Positions 24,372 through 32,698 are shown, numbered from the stretch's first letter. The stretch: DNA of 64,000 nt from Aquariibacter sp964433315 (GCA_964433315.1 CAYSQO010000003.1:1-64000), one strand, 5' to 3'. Notes: generated from the sequence alone by a model not told the origin. A program made the numbers and translations.

Positions 24372-25610
24372 ATGGAAATCACGATCCATCGATCCGCGCA
24401 GGAGATCGGCGGCAACTGCATCGAGCTGCGGTCGGACAAAGGATCACGCCTGATCCTTGACGCGGGTCGCCCGCTGCACGCGACTGCGGATGCCTGCGGC
24501 CTGCTGCCGGCGTCGCTGAACCAGGAGCAGCCCGTCGACGGAGTGCTGATCTCCCATCCCCATCAGGACCACTACGGTCTCTTGAACGAGTTGCCTGCGG
24601 ATTGGCAGGTGTGGTGCGGCGAGGCCTCGGCCCGCCTGATGGCGCTGACGGATCGAATCATGGGGCGTCCGGCACATCGCCCGGCTCCGCGAACCTGGTG
24701 CACTGGCCTGCCCTTCATGTTGGGCGACTTCCGCATCACCCCCTGGCTCACCGACCACTCGGCCTTCGACGCCCACATGCTGCTGATCGAGAACGACAGG
24801 CGCAGGGTGCTCTACACCGGAGACTTTCGCCAGCACGGTCGCAAGGCCGCGCTCGTCGAGCGCACCCTGCGCTGCCTTGCCGGGCAGGTGGATGTGCTGA
24901 TCATGGAGGGGACGAACCTGGGGAGCGACAAGCCAACCGTTCACGAACATCAGCTTGAGGAGGAGGCCGTCGATTGGAAGCAAGGCACCCGGGGCCGCCT
25001 GTTCGTGACCTGGTCAGCGCAGAACGTGGACCGCACCGTCTCCCTGTACCGGGCTTGCCTGCGCGCAGGTCGCACCCTGGTGGTGGACCTCTACACCGCC
25101 GATGTCCTGGAAACCCTGGCCGATCAAGGGCGCTTGCCGCAGCCCGGCTGGCGGCAATTGAAGGTCGTCATCACGCGACGGCTGGCACGGCTCTACCGCA
25201 GGCAGGGGCGTGGCGACTTCGTCGAGCGCATGGCGCGACATGGGCTGGCTGCGCGCTCCCTGGCCGCACAACAGGGACGCTGGGTGGTGATGCTGCGCTC
25301 CTCGCTGATCGAGGACTTCAGCCGTGCCGGGGCCGTGCCTGAGTCTTCGGATCGCTGGTTGTGGTCCATGTGGAACGGCTACCTGCAGGATCCCCATGCC
25401 CGTCTGCTGGCGGACTGGTTTCAAGGTGCAGGCCTGCGCGCCCTGCCCTGGCATACCAGCGGTCACGCATCGTCCACAACCCTGCACGATTTCGCCGAGA
25501 GACTGGGGGCCAGACAGCTGATCCCAGTGCACGGGCTGGCCTGGGACGGTCCCGCGACGCTCCCGCGCAACATCACCCGTCTTCGCGATGGCGAGTCCTT
25601 GCTCGTCTGA
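24372..25610 (+). CDS. RNase J-like metallo-beta-lactamase/beta-CASP protein
   Basis: A 412-residue MBL protein with beta-CASP features. The zinc motif H62-P-H-Q-D-H67 and the nearby H129 (LTDHSAFDAHMLL) and D151 (YTGDFRQHGRKAA) are intact. The C-terminal part carries H361-T-S-G-H-A and PVH387, matching the beta-CASP B and C motifs, and E179 in IMEGTN fits motif A. RNA or DNA nuclease activity is therefore plausible. The protein is shorter than RNase J and lacks its C-terminal domain. GC content is low for this genome (58% in two counted 60-base stretches). It is followed 44 bases later by a PD-(D/E)XK-like gene, with which it probably forms a unit. Confidence 0.8.
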   Translation: MEITIHRSAQEIGGNCIELRSDKGSRLILDAGRPLHATADACGLLPASLNQEQPVDGVLISHPHQDHYGLLNELPADWQVWCGEASARLMALTDRIMGRPAHRPAPRTWCTGLPFMLGDFRITPWLTDHSAFDAHMLLIENDRRRVLYTGDFRQHGRKAALVERTLRCLAGQVDVLIMEGTNLGSDKPTVHEHQLEEEAVDWKQGTRGRLFVTWSAQNVDRTVSLYRACLRAGRTLVVDLYTADVLETLADQGRLPQPGWRQLKVVITRRLARLYRRQGRGDFVERMARHGLAARSLAAQQGRWVVMLRSSLIEDFSRAGAVPESSDRWLWSMWNGYLQDPHARLLADWFQGAGLRALPWHTSGHASSTTLHDFAERLGARQLIPVHGLAWDGPATLPRNITRLRDGESLLV

Positions 25611-25654
25611 GCAAGCTCGCGCGCCCAGCAGATTTCAGAAGGGAGAACGATCCG

Positions 25655-26506
25655 ATGAGCCAATCCTCGACGCCCTCGGTCAAGCCGAATGGCCCGGCAT
25701 CTGTCCGCGAATATCTTCGCGCGATATCTGGCCTGCATGAAAGGCTCATCCGGCCCCTCGGGCCGGATGAGCTGCGCATCTGCGCCGAGCATCACCTCTA
25801 CCCGCGGCTGCAGGGCGGAGGGGTTCGGCCGGTGTCGCTGCACCCCGGTCAGCCGCTTGGCAAGGTGAGAGCAGGCGGCCGGGTGGTGGGTGAGTTCACC
25901 ACCCTGGACGGTCTCCGCAAGCGGCTCGCCGAACTCAAGGCGCAGAACCCGGCCTCAAGCTTCTCCCCCAAGCCGGATGACGAGGTGGGTGAGGAGCGCA
26001 AGCTGCAAAGCTGGCTGATTCGTCAGGCCATGCTGCAGGGCCGCAGCTTTCACCGGCAGATCGAAGGACTAAGCGCGCAAGGGTTGGACGATCTTGTCTT
26101 CGTCTGCGACGAGATCAGTGTCAGTGCCCGGATGCGAGCCGCTCAGGAGGCCAGCAAGGGCATACGCTGCGACGTGATCGGCCTCGGCAGGCGGGGAGGC
26201 ACCTGGTTTCCGGTCTTCATCGAGTTGAAGTTCAAGCGTGAGCTCGGCACCTTGATCGATCAGCTGGAAAGCATCCAGCACGAAATGCTGGCCGAGTCCG
26301 TGGCTCCCGCCTTCCGCACGCTCCTGGCCACCGTGGCAGGCCTCGCATCGGAATCCGACATCGACCTCGCCGCGGCTCGCAAGATGCTGATCTGGCCCGA
26401 CGGCAATGAATCCGATCAGACCCGTGACCGGCGCATCAGCAAGCAGCTCATCTGCGTCCACTACACGCCGCTCGGGTCCGCGTTTCATTTGAAGGTGCAT
26501 GGCTGA
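25655..26506 (+). CDS. Uncharacterised PD-(D/E)XK-like protein
   Basis: A 283-residue protein that I do not recognise by name. Residues 110-210 show the signature order of a PD-(D/E)XK nuclease: Glu113/Glu114 in a helix (EERKLQSWLIRQAM), Asp173 (CDVIGLG), E190-L-K in a hydrophobic strand (VFIELKFKR), and Gln203 in the following helix (IDQLESI). The N-terminal 100 residues are unassigned. The ATG at 25655 has GGGAG nine bases upstream. Base composition is lower in GC (58% over 25681-25740) than the flanks (75% over 23521-23580). It lies directly after the MBL/beta-CASP gene; a joint nucleic-acid or defence role is inference. Confidence 0.6.
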   Translation: MSQSSTPSVKPNGPASVREYLRAISGLHERLIRPLGPDELRICAEHHLYPRLQGGGVRPVSLHPGQPLGKVRAGGRVVGEFTTLDGLRKRLAELKAQNPASSFSPKPDDEVGEERKLQSWLIRQAMLQGRSFHRQIEGLSAQGLDDLVFVCDEISVSARMRAAQEASKGIRCDVIGLGRRGGTWFPVFIELKFKRELGTLIDQLESIQHEMLAESVAPAFRTLLATVAGLASESDIDLAAARKMLIWPDGNESDQTRDRRISKQLICVHYTPLGSAFHLKVHG

Positions 26507-26660
26507 GTCATGCGCCGTCCAAGCCGAGGGCCGCAACACAGGCGGACCGTGACGGCCCGGTGCCCCTCCTGAAACGAGTCCGTCGGCCGTTTCGGCGGGT
26601 CAGGGGAAGGGCATCCAGGAGGCGGCCGCTTGAAGCTCAGCTGCCACCTGCAGGCTGAGG

Positions 26661-27146
26661 TCAGCCCCCCAGGGGCACCGCCCCCACCCCCTCCCCCGGC
26701 CGCAGGCCGGCGGCGGCCCTCAGCAGCTCGCCGCTGAGGGCGTAGTGCTCGGCGGCGTCGACGGGGAGCATGTTCTCGACCGAGAAGCTGCCACCTTCGA
26801 AGACGGGCAGCACGCTGTAGCCGTAGAGCTGGCCGGGCAGCAGGTGCTTGCCGTGCGCGCGCAGGGCGTGGACGAGGCCGGGCAGGAACCATTCGTCCTG
26901 GGCGTCGGGGTCGGACAGGCGGGTGCGGAAGGCGGCCGGGCTGTCGGCCACCTGCTCCAGGTCGCCGCTGGCGGTGCTGAGCCACCAGACGCTGCCGGCC
27001 GGGGTCTGGACAAAGACATCGCCAATGGCGCTGGCCAGCAGGGGCTGCCAGGTGGGGCCGAGTCGCCAGGCCCAGGCGCTGCGCAGGGCCTGCAGGCCGG
27101 CGGCGTCCAGGGGATGGAGCAGCTCGGCGGCGGGTTCGGGCCGCAC
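26661..27146 (-). CDS. DUF1851/Tdi1-like immunity-type protein
   Basis: A 161-residue protein resembling the DUF1851/T6SS Tdi1 immunity family: an N-terminal GDVFVQTPAGSVWWLSTASG block, then DEWFLPGLVHAL, LLPGQLYGYSVLPVFEGG and SVENMLPVDAAEHYALSGEL, which follow the family pattern of LxPxxxYGFxPALxxGG. The GTG start at 27146 lies 7 bases after the stop of the small membrane protein. Family members neutralise NAD-degrading or ADP-ribosylating T6SS toxins. No toxin, VgrG or other T6SS gene is present here, so it is an orphan. Function is inferred from the family only. Confidence 0.6.
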   Translation of the reverse strand: MRPEPAAELLHPLDAAGLQALRSAWAWRLGPTWQPLLASAIGDVFVQTPAGSVWWLSTASGDLEQVADSPAAFRTRLSDPDAQDEWFLPGLVHALRAHGKHLLPGQLYGYSVLPVFEGGSFSVENMLPVDAAEHYALSGELLRAAAGLRPGEGVGAVPLGG

Positions 27147-27153
27147 GGCGGGC

Positions 27154-27462
27154 TCAGGCCGCGGCGGGCGCGGCCGGGTGGATCAGCGGGCTGAGCAGCA
27201 GGCCCAGGGCGGCGGCGGCCAGCCAGGCGCCGATGCGCAGCAGCAGCGCGCGGTCGAGCCGGCCACCGGGCACGGCGCCCTGGCCCAGGCCGAGCACGAA
27301 GAGGTGGGCCGGCAGCGCCACCAGCAGCAGGGTGGCGACGATCAGCTCGACCTGGCCCGAGCTGGCCGAGCCGCCGCCGAAGCGGGCCCAGAGCAGCGGC
27401 CAGGTCAAGGCCGAGAACAGGCCGGCCAGGGCGGCGCGGAAGGGGGTGGGCTGCAGCGTCAT
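27154..27462 (-). CDS. Small membrane protein of unknown function
   Basis: A 102-residue hydrophobic protein with about three transmembrane segments (around 8-25, 38-60 and 76-92) and short charged loops. I do not recognise the family. It lies 39 bases after nagZ and just before the Tdi1-like gene, all on the minus strand, so it is probably the distal part of the nagZ transcript. Whether it works with either neighbour is unknown. Confidence 0.6.
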   Translation of the reverse strand: MTLQPTPFRAALAGLFSALTWPLLWARFGGGSASSGQVELIVATLLLVALPAHLFVLGLGQGAVPGGRLDRALLLRIGAWLAAAALGLLLSPLIHPAAPAAA

Positions 27463-27501
27463 GGTCGGGGGGCGGCGGGGCTTGGGGGCGGGCGCGGAGC
27501 C

Positions 27502-28605
27502 TCAGGGCAGGCGGTCCAGGGCGCTCAGGTAGACGGGGTGCTGCATCAGTTCGTCCCAGGGCAGCGGGGCGGTCTGGGGCAGCAGGTCGAGGCGGCGGGC
27601 TTCGCTGTCGGGCTGGGGCTGCCAGCGGCCGGACTCGGCTTCGGCCTGCAGGCCGTCGAGCAGCGCGTCGACGGGCCGGCCGCCCTCGACCAGGGACTGG
27701 TTGCACAGCAGCACCAGGTCGCAGCCGGCCTGCAGGGCCAGCACGGCGGCCTCGGTGTAGCTCAGCTCGGCGCCATCCCTCACGCCGGGCACGCGGCGTG
27801 CGCCGGCCATGCTGAGGTCGTCGCTGAAGACGGCGCCGGTGAAGCCCAGGCGCTCGCGCAGCACGTCCTGCAGCCAGACCTCGGAGAAGCCGGCGGGCCG
27901 CGCATCGACCTTGGGGTAGATCACGTGCGCCGGCATCACGCTCTGCAGCGCGGGGCCCAGCCAGCCATAGGGCTTGGCGCAGTCGCCCAGGATGGCCTTG
28001 AGGCTGCGGCGGTCCACCGGCACCTCGGTGTGCGAATCGGCCGCGACGAAGCCGTGGCCGGGGAAGTGCTTGCCGCAGCTCGCCATGCCGGCCAGCAGCA
28101 GGCCGTGCATGAGGCTGCGCGCGAGCAGGGTGACGACGCGCGGATCGCGGTGGAAGGCGCGGTCGCCGATCACGCCGCTGGGGCCGTGGTCCAGGTCCAG
28201 CACGGGGGTGAAGCTGAAGTCCACGCCGCAGGCGCGCAGCTCGGCGGCCAGCACGTAGCCGCAGGCGGTGGCGGCGTCGGTGGCGGCCATCACGCCGGCG
28301 CCCTCGCCGCCCTTGCCGTCCTGCGCCCACAGGGCGCCCAGGGCGCGCATGGGCGGCAGCGGAGTGAAGCCGTCGCTGCGGAAGCGCTGCACGCGACCGC
28401 CTTCATGGTCGACAGCGATCAGCACATCGGGCCGCTCGGCCTTGATGGCGGCGCAGAGCTCGGTGAGCTGGGCGCGGTCCTGCCAGTTGCGGGCAAACAG
28501 GATGAGGCCGCCGGTCAGCGGGTGCCGCAGGCGGCGGCGGTCGTCGGCGCTCAGCGTGGTGCCGGCGATGTCGAGGACGACGGGGGCGTGGAGGGCTTCG
28601 GTCAT
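27502..28605 (-). CDS. nagZ: Beta-N-acetylhexosaminidase NagZ
   Basis: A 367-residue glycoside hydrolase family 3 enzyme that removes GlcNAc from anhydro-muropeptides in cytosolic peptidoglycan recycling. Diagnostic motifs are IAVDHEGGRVQRFR, CGKHFPGHGFVAADSHTEVPVDRR (catalytic His loop) and the nucleophile Asp in VFSDDLSMAGA. The start at 28605 (MTEALHAPVVLDIAG) gives the standard N terminus. It follows acpS by 40 bases at the end of the lepA-nagZ housekeeping cluster. Confidence 0.95.
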   Translation of the reverse strand: MTEALHAPVVLDIAGTTLSADDRRRLRHPLTGGLILFARNWQDRAQLTELCAAIKAERPDVLIAVDHEGGRVQRFRSDGFTPLPPMRALGALWAQDGKGGEGAGVMAATDAATACGYVLAAELRACGVDFSFTPVLDLDHGPSGVIGDRAFHRDPRVVTLLARSLMHGLLLAGMASCGKHFPGHGFVAADSHTEVPVDRRSLKAILGDCAKPYGWLGPALQSVMPAHVIYPKVDARPAGFSEVWLQDVLRERLGFTGAVFSDDLSMAGARRVPGVRDGAELSYTEAAVLALQAGCDLVLLCNQSLVEGGRPVDALLDGLQAEAESGRWQPQPDSEARRLDLLPQTAPLPWDELMQHPVYLSALDRLP

Positions 28606-28645
28606 GGGGGCGATGGCCGGCGCGGGGCGCACGGCCGGTGGGGGG

Positions 28646-29071
28646 TCAGGCCGGCGGCGCGGCAGGCGGCGGGGCGGCGGGGTCGGTCTCGACGACGACG
28701 AAGGCGCAGGCCAGGTCGCCCTCATCCGTCAGGGTGACATGGGCCCGCCAGCCGCGCGCGGCGAACCAGGGGGCCAGCGCCCCGCCCAGCACGATCTGCG
28801 GCGCGCCAGAGGGGCCGTTGAGCACCTGGCAGGCGCGCCAGCTCATGGGATGGTGGATGCCCAGGCCGATGGCCTTGGAGAAGGCTTCCTTGCAGGCGAA
28901 GCGGGTGGCGAGGTAGCGCAGGCCGCGCAGCGGCACCTTGGCCGTGCGGGCGCGCCAGACGGCCAGCTCCTGCGGGCCGAGCACCTTCTCGGCGAAGCGC
29001 GCGCCGCGCCGGTCGAGCGCGGCCTGCACGCGGCGGATGTCGCAGAGGTCGGTGCCGAGGCCGACGATCAC
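28646..29071 (-). CDS. acpS: Holo-[acyl-carrier-protein] synthase
   Basis: A 141-residue AcpS, which transfers 4'-phosphopantetheine from CoA to AcpP, encoded elsewhere in this window. The N-terminal GLGTDLCDIRRV supplies the Mg2+-binding Asp, and RYLATRFACKEAFSKAIGLG carries the second motif with Glu. A GTG start at 29071 (VIVGLGTDL) is proposed because a G-rich ribosome site lies just upstream and no ATG fits. A Pro/Ala-rich tail of about 14 residues follows the domain. It begins 19 bases after the pdxJ stop. Confidence 0.93.
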   Translation of the reverse strand: MIVGLGTDLCDIRRVQAALDRRGARFAEKVLGPQELAVWRARTAKVPLRGLRYLATRFACKEAFSKAIGLGIHHPMSWRACQVLNGPSGAPQIVLGGALAPWFAARGWRAHVTLTDEGDLACAFVVVETDPAAPPPAAPPA

Positions 29072-29090
29072 GGGATGACCCCCCGGCGCT

Positions 29091-29897
29091 TCAGCGCGCC
29101 GCGGCGCGGGCCTGCACGGCCTCGGCCTGGAAGTCGCGGATGGCCTGGGCCAGGCCGACGAAGATGGCATGGCCCATCAGCGCATGGCCGATGTGCAGCT
29201 CGGCCACCTCGGGCAGGGCGGCGATGGCGGCGGTGCTGCTGGGCGCGTCCGGCGCCGGGCGGGTGGTTCCGGGCGACCACAGCGCCAGGCCGTGGCCGGC
29301 ATGGGTGCGCAGGCCCAGCGCGCGGCCACGCTGCAGGCCGGCCTGCAGGCGGCTGCGCAGGCGGGCCATCTCGGCCGCGTCCTGGGCCCACCAGGCGTTG
29401 GCGTAGGCGCCGGTGTGCAGTTCGATGCAGGGCGCGCCGACCTCGGCCGCGGCCTCGATCTGCGCCGGGTCGGCGTCGATGAAGAGCGAGACCCGGCTGC
29501 CCGCGGCCGCCAGGCGCGCGCAGGCCTCGCGCAGCCGGGCCTTCTGGCCGGCCACCTCCAGCCCGCCTTCGGTGGTGACCTCCTGGCGGCGCTCGGGCAC
29601 CAGGCAGACATGCTCGGGCCGGGTGCGCTCGATGAGGGCCAGCATCTCGTCGGTGACGGCGGCCTCGAAGTTCAGCGGCGCGCGGATCGCCTGCTTCAGA
29701 CGCACGACATCCTCGTCGCGGATGTGGCGGCGGTCCTCGCGCAGGTGGAAGGTGATGATGTCAGCACCCGCCTCCACTGCCAGCTCGGCCGCGGCCACCG
29801 GGTCGGGGAAGGGCCCGCCGCGCGCATTGCGCAGGGTGGCGACGTGGTCGATGTTGACGCCGAGCAGGGGGGCGTCGGGGGCCGGGGCGAAGATCAT
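29091..29897 (-). CDS. pdxJ: Pyridoxine 5'-phosphate synthase
   Basis: A 268-residue PdxJ, which condenses 1-deoxyxylulose-5-phosphate with 3-amino-2-oxopropyl phosphate to form pyridoxine phosphate. LGVNIDHVATLRNARGG, HLREDRRHIRDEDV, ADPAQIEAA and IELHTGAYA are family signatures. After THAGHGL an insertion of about ten residues (around WSPGTTRPAPDAPS) separates the usual Asn-Tyr region from IAALPEVAELHIGHALMGHAIFVG. The gene lies between recO and acpS, the standard order in betaproteobacteria. Confidence 0.95.
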   Translation of the reverse strand: MIFAPAPDAPLLGVNIDHVATLRNARGGPFPDPVAAAELAVEAGADIITFHLREDRRHIRDEDVVRLKQAIRAPLNFEAAVTDEMLALIERTRPEHVCLVPERRQEVTTEGGLEVAGQKARLREACARLAAAGSRVSLFIDADPAQIEAAAEVGAPCIELHTGAYANAWWAQDAAEMARLRSRLQAGLQRGRALGLRTHAGHGLALWSPGTTRPAPDAPSSTAAIAALPEVAELHIGHALMGHAIFVGLAQAIRDFQAEAVQARAAAR

Positions 29898-29927
29898 CGG
29901 AAGCGGGGCGCGGGAGGCGCGAGGGCG

Positions 29928-30818
29928 TCAGGGGGCGGCGGCCAGATCGGCCATCAGCTGCCGGGTGTGCAGCGGCCGGCCGCCGAGATGGTAGTGGAGC
30001 ACCCCGCGCAGCAGCGGCCGCAGGGCCGGCGCCGCGCAGGCGGCCTGCAGGCGGGCGAAGGCCGCCTCGACGGCCGGCCCGGCCGGCGGCTCGGACCCAC
30101 CCAGCTGCGGGGCCAGGGCCTGCAGCGCGGCCTCCAGCGCGCACCACTGGGCGGCGGGCAGGGCGGGCGGCGCGCGCTCGGGGCCGTCGTCGCCGGGCGG
30201 CAGCAGCACCAGGCCGGCCTCGGGCCGCAGCGCGGCAGGCTGGGCGGGGTCGGCGGCGGCCAGGGGACGCTGGCGCAGGGTGTCGTGGTCCAGGGCGGGC
30301 AGCAGGCCCAGCTCGCGCAGCAGCAGCAGCTCGAAGGCGCGCAGCAGCGGGGCCAGGGGCGGCGCGGCGGCGCGCACGCCCAGGGCGGCCACGGTCAGGG
30401 CGTAGGCATCAAAAAGCCGGGGGTGCGGGTCGTGGCGCGGCAGCAGCTTGAGCAGCAGCTCGTTCAGGTAGAAGCCGGCCAGCAGGGCCGGGCCCTGGGG
30501 CAGCGGCGGGCCGCCGGCCCATTCGGCGCTCTTGAGCGGCAGCACCTCCCCGCCCTCCTCCTGCGCGTCCAGGGGCTGCGGCTTGCGCCGGCCGTGCACG
30601 ACCAGCAGGCGCTGCAGCGGCAGCAGCACGGTGCGGAAGTTGGAGTGCGGCCGCTTCGCGCCCTTGGCCACCAGCACGACGCGGCCGGCCTCGCGGCCGA
30701 ACAGGTCGAGGATCAGGCTGGATTCGCTCCAGTCATGGCGGTGCAGCAGGTAGGCCGGCTGCGGCGGCGCGGCGCGCGACGCACTGCGCGCGGCGCCCGG
30801 GGCGGCAGCCGGGCTCAT
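29928..30818 (-). CDS. recO: DNA repair protein RecO
   Basis: A 296-residue RecO, which loads RecA on SSB-coated gaps with RecR. The N-terminal OB-fold region reads AYLLHRHDWSESSLILDLFGREAGRVVLVAKGAKRP, and the helical part includes LLAGFYLNELLLKLLPRHDPHPRLFDAY, a strong family signature. A Pro/Ala-rich N-terminal extension of about 20 residues precedes the OB fold. The zinc-finger Cys residues found in some RecO proteins are absent. It starts 22 bases after era and precedes pdxJ. Confidence 0.93.
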   Translation of the reverse strand: MSPAAAPGAARSASRAAPPQPAYLLHRHDWSESSLILDLFGREAGRVVLVAKGAKRPHSNFRTVLLPLQRLLVVHGRRKPQPLDAQEEGGEVLPLKSAEWAGGPPLPQGPALLAGFYLNELLLKLLPRHDPHPRLFDAYALTVAALGVRAAAPPLAPLLRAFELLLLRELGLLPALDHDTLRQRPLAAADPAQPAALRPEAGLVLLPPGDDGPERAPPALPAAQWCALEAALQALAPQLGGSEPPAGPAVEAAFARLQAACAAPALRPLLRGVLHYHLGGRPLHTRQLMADLAAAP

Positions 30819-30840
30819 GCGCGGGGGCCGGGCCGGCGGC

Positions 30841-31923
30841 TCACTCGTAGCCGTAGGCGCGCAGGCGGGCCTCGTCGTCGGCCCAGCCGGAGCGCACCTG
30901 CACCCACAGCTCCAGGAAGACCTTGGCGCCGAGCAGGCGCTCCAGCTCGACCCGCGCCTCGGTGCCGATGCGCTTGAGCCGCTCGCCGCCGTCGCCGATG
31001 ACCATGCCCTTGTGCGCATCGCGCTCGACGACGATGGACGCGGCGATGCGGTGCATGGGCGTGCCGTCGGCCTTGGGCGCGGCCTCCTCGAACTTCTCGA
31101 TCACCACGGTCGAGGTGTAGGGCAGCTCGTCGCCGGTCAGGCGGAAGAGCTTCTCGCGGATCAGCTCGGCGACCAGGAAGCGCTCGCTGCGGTCGGTCAG
31201 CGCATCCTCCTCGTGCAGCCAGGCCTGCTCGGGCAGGTAGGGCGTGAGGATGGCGAGCAGGCGCTCGATGTCGGACTCGCGCGTGGCCGACATGGGCACG
31301 AATTCCGCGAAGGGATGGCGCGCCTGCATGCCCTGCAGCCAGGGCAGCAGGTCCTGGCGGCGGGCGACCTTGTCGAGCTTGTTGGCCACCAGCACCACGG
31401 GCGTGCCGGCCGGCATCAGGGCCAGCACCTTGGCGTCGGCGGCGTCGAAGCGGCCGGCCTCGACCAGGAAGAGCACGAGGTCGACGTCCTCCACCGCGGC
31501 CTGCACCTGCTTGTTGAGCTTGCGGTTCAGCGTGGCGGTGCCGCGGACGATGTGATCGGTCTGGAAGCCCGGGGTGTCGACGAAGACGAACTGCGCGCCG
31601 CCGCTGGCCGCGGTGCCGACCGTGCGGATGCCGGTGATGCGGTGGCGCGTGGTCTGCGCCTTGCGCGAGGTGATGCTCACCTTCTGCCCGACCAGGGCAT
31701 TGAGCAGGGTGGACTTGCCGACGTTCGGCCGGCCGACGATGGCCACGTGGCCGCAGCGGGTGGCCCCCGCCGCGCCGTCCGCGGCCCCGGCCTTGGGCGC
31801 GCCGAAGGCGGCAGCCAGCACGTCGGCGGTGGGATCGGGCAGGTCCTGGTCGGACGCGTCCTCGTCGGGCAGATCCTCGCCGGGCAGCGTGTCGTCGGGC
31901 AGATCGTCGGGGGTGGGGCTCAT
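30841..31923 (-). CDS. era: GTPase Era with an acidic N-terminal extension
   Basis: A 360-residue Era, the GTPase that binds 16S rRNA during 30S assembly. The GTPase domain has GRPNVGKSTLLN, the switch region TRHRITGIRT, DTPGF and NKLD. The KH domain near the C terminus reads AHKGMVIGDGGERLKRIGTEAR. The protein is about 60 residues longer than usual because of an N-terminal stretch very rich in Asp, Glu and Pro (residues 1-35) followed by an Ala/Gly linker. Starting later would lose no domain, so part of the extension could be untranslated, but no better start is evident. It follows rnc by 12 bases. Confidence 0.95.
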   Translation of the reverse strand: MSPTPDDLPDDTLPGEDLPDEDASDQDLPDPTADVLAAAFGAPKAGAADGAAGATRCGHVAIVGRPNVGKSTLLNALVGQKVSITSRKAQTTRHRITGIRTVGTAASGGAQFVFVDTPGFQTDHIVRGTATLNRKLNKQVQAAVEDVDLVLFLVEAGRFDAADAKVLALMPAGTPVVLVANKLDKVARRQDLLPWLQGMQARHPFAEFVPMSATRESDIERLLAILTPYLPEQAWLHEEDALTDRSERFLVAELIREKLFRLTGDELPYTSTVVIEKFEEAAPKADGTPMHRIAASIVVERDAHKGMVIGDGGERLKRIGTEARVELERLLGAKVFLELWVQVRSGWADDEARLRAYGYE

Positions 31924-31935
31924 GGGGAGGCGGGC

Positions 31936-32691
31936 TCAGCGGCCCTTCAGGGTGTCGAGCGCCCGCTGGGCGGCGGCCTGTTCGGCGGCACGGCGCGAGC
32001 GGCCTTCGCCCTGCACCTCCAGCTGGCGGGTGGGGATGGCGCAGGCCACGACGAAGGTCTGGTCGTGCTCGCGGCCCAGGGTGGCGGCGATGCGGTAGCT
32101 GGGCACGGGCTCGCGGCGGGCCTGCAGCCATTCCTGCAGCTCGGTCTTCGGGTCCTTGGTCCAGGCGGCGGTAGCGGTGCGGTCCAGGTGCGGGCCGATC
32201 AGGCGCTCGACCATGGCCGCCGCCGCGGCCAGGCCGGCGTCCAGCTGCACGGCGCCGATCAGCGCCTCCACGGCGTCCGCGAGGATCGAGGGGCGCTGCG
32301 TCCCGCCGCTGCGGGCCTCGCCCTCGGACAGGCGGATCAGGCCGGGCAGGCCCAGCTCGACGGCGATCTGGTGCAGCGATTCCTCGCGCACCAGGTGCGC
32401 GCGCACGCGGCTGAGCTCGCCCTCGTCGGCCTGCGGGTAGCTGCGGTAGAGCAGCCCCGACACGCCGGCCGACAGCACGGCATCGCCCAGGAATTCGAGG
32501 CGCTCGTTGTGGTCGCTGCCGAAGCTCTTGTGGGTCAGCGCCCGGCGCAGCAGGGCGGCGTCGGTGAAGCGGTGGCCCAGGCGCTGCTGCAGCTCCTCGG
32601 GCGTGCCCTGGCCGGCCGGCTGGGGGCGCGGCGGGGCCGGCGGCTTCAGGCGCGGCGCGCCGCGGCGGACCGGGGGACGGGTCGGCTGCAC
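31936..32691 (-). CDS. rnc: Ribonuclease III
   Basis: A 251-residue RNase III that cleaves double-stranded RNA, including rRNA precursors. The catalytic signature NERLEFLGDAVL is at about 62-73, and the late acidic pair lies in DAVEALIGAVQLD. The dsRNA-binding domain starts at DPKTELQEWLQAR and ends ARRAAEQAAAQRALDTL-like. An Arg/Pro-rich N-terminal extension of about 28 residues depends on a GTG start at 32691; a shorter protein is possible. Neighbours are the DUF4845 gene (7-base gap) and era, as in most Burkholderiales. Confidence 0.95.
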   Translation of the reverse strand: MQPTRPPVRRGAPRLKPPAPPRPQPAGQGTPEELQQRLGHRFTDAALLRRALTHKSFGSDHNERLEFLGDAVLSAGVSGLLYRSYPQADEGELSRVRAHLVREESLHQIAVELGLPGLIRLSEGEARSGGTQRPSILADAVEALIGAVQLDAGLAAAAAMVERLIGPHLDRTATAAWTKDPKTELQEWLQARREPVPSYRIAATLGREHDQTFVVACAIPTRQLEVQGEGRSRRAAEQAAAQRALDTLKGR

Positions 32692-32698
32692 GGCGGGT

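Noticed and set aside
26507..26660. Hidden gene or terminator between the PD-(D/E)XK-like gene and the Tdi1-like gene
   Set aside because: Only short imperfect repeats and no conserved coding sequence were seen in these 154 bases.
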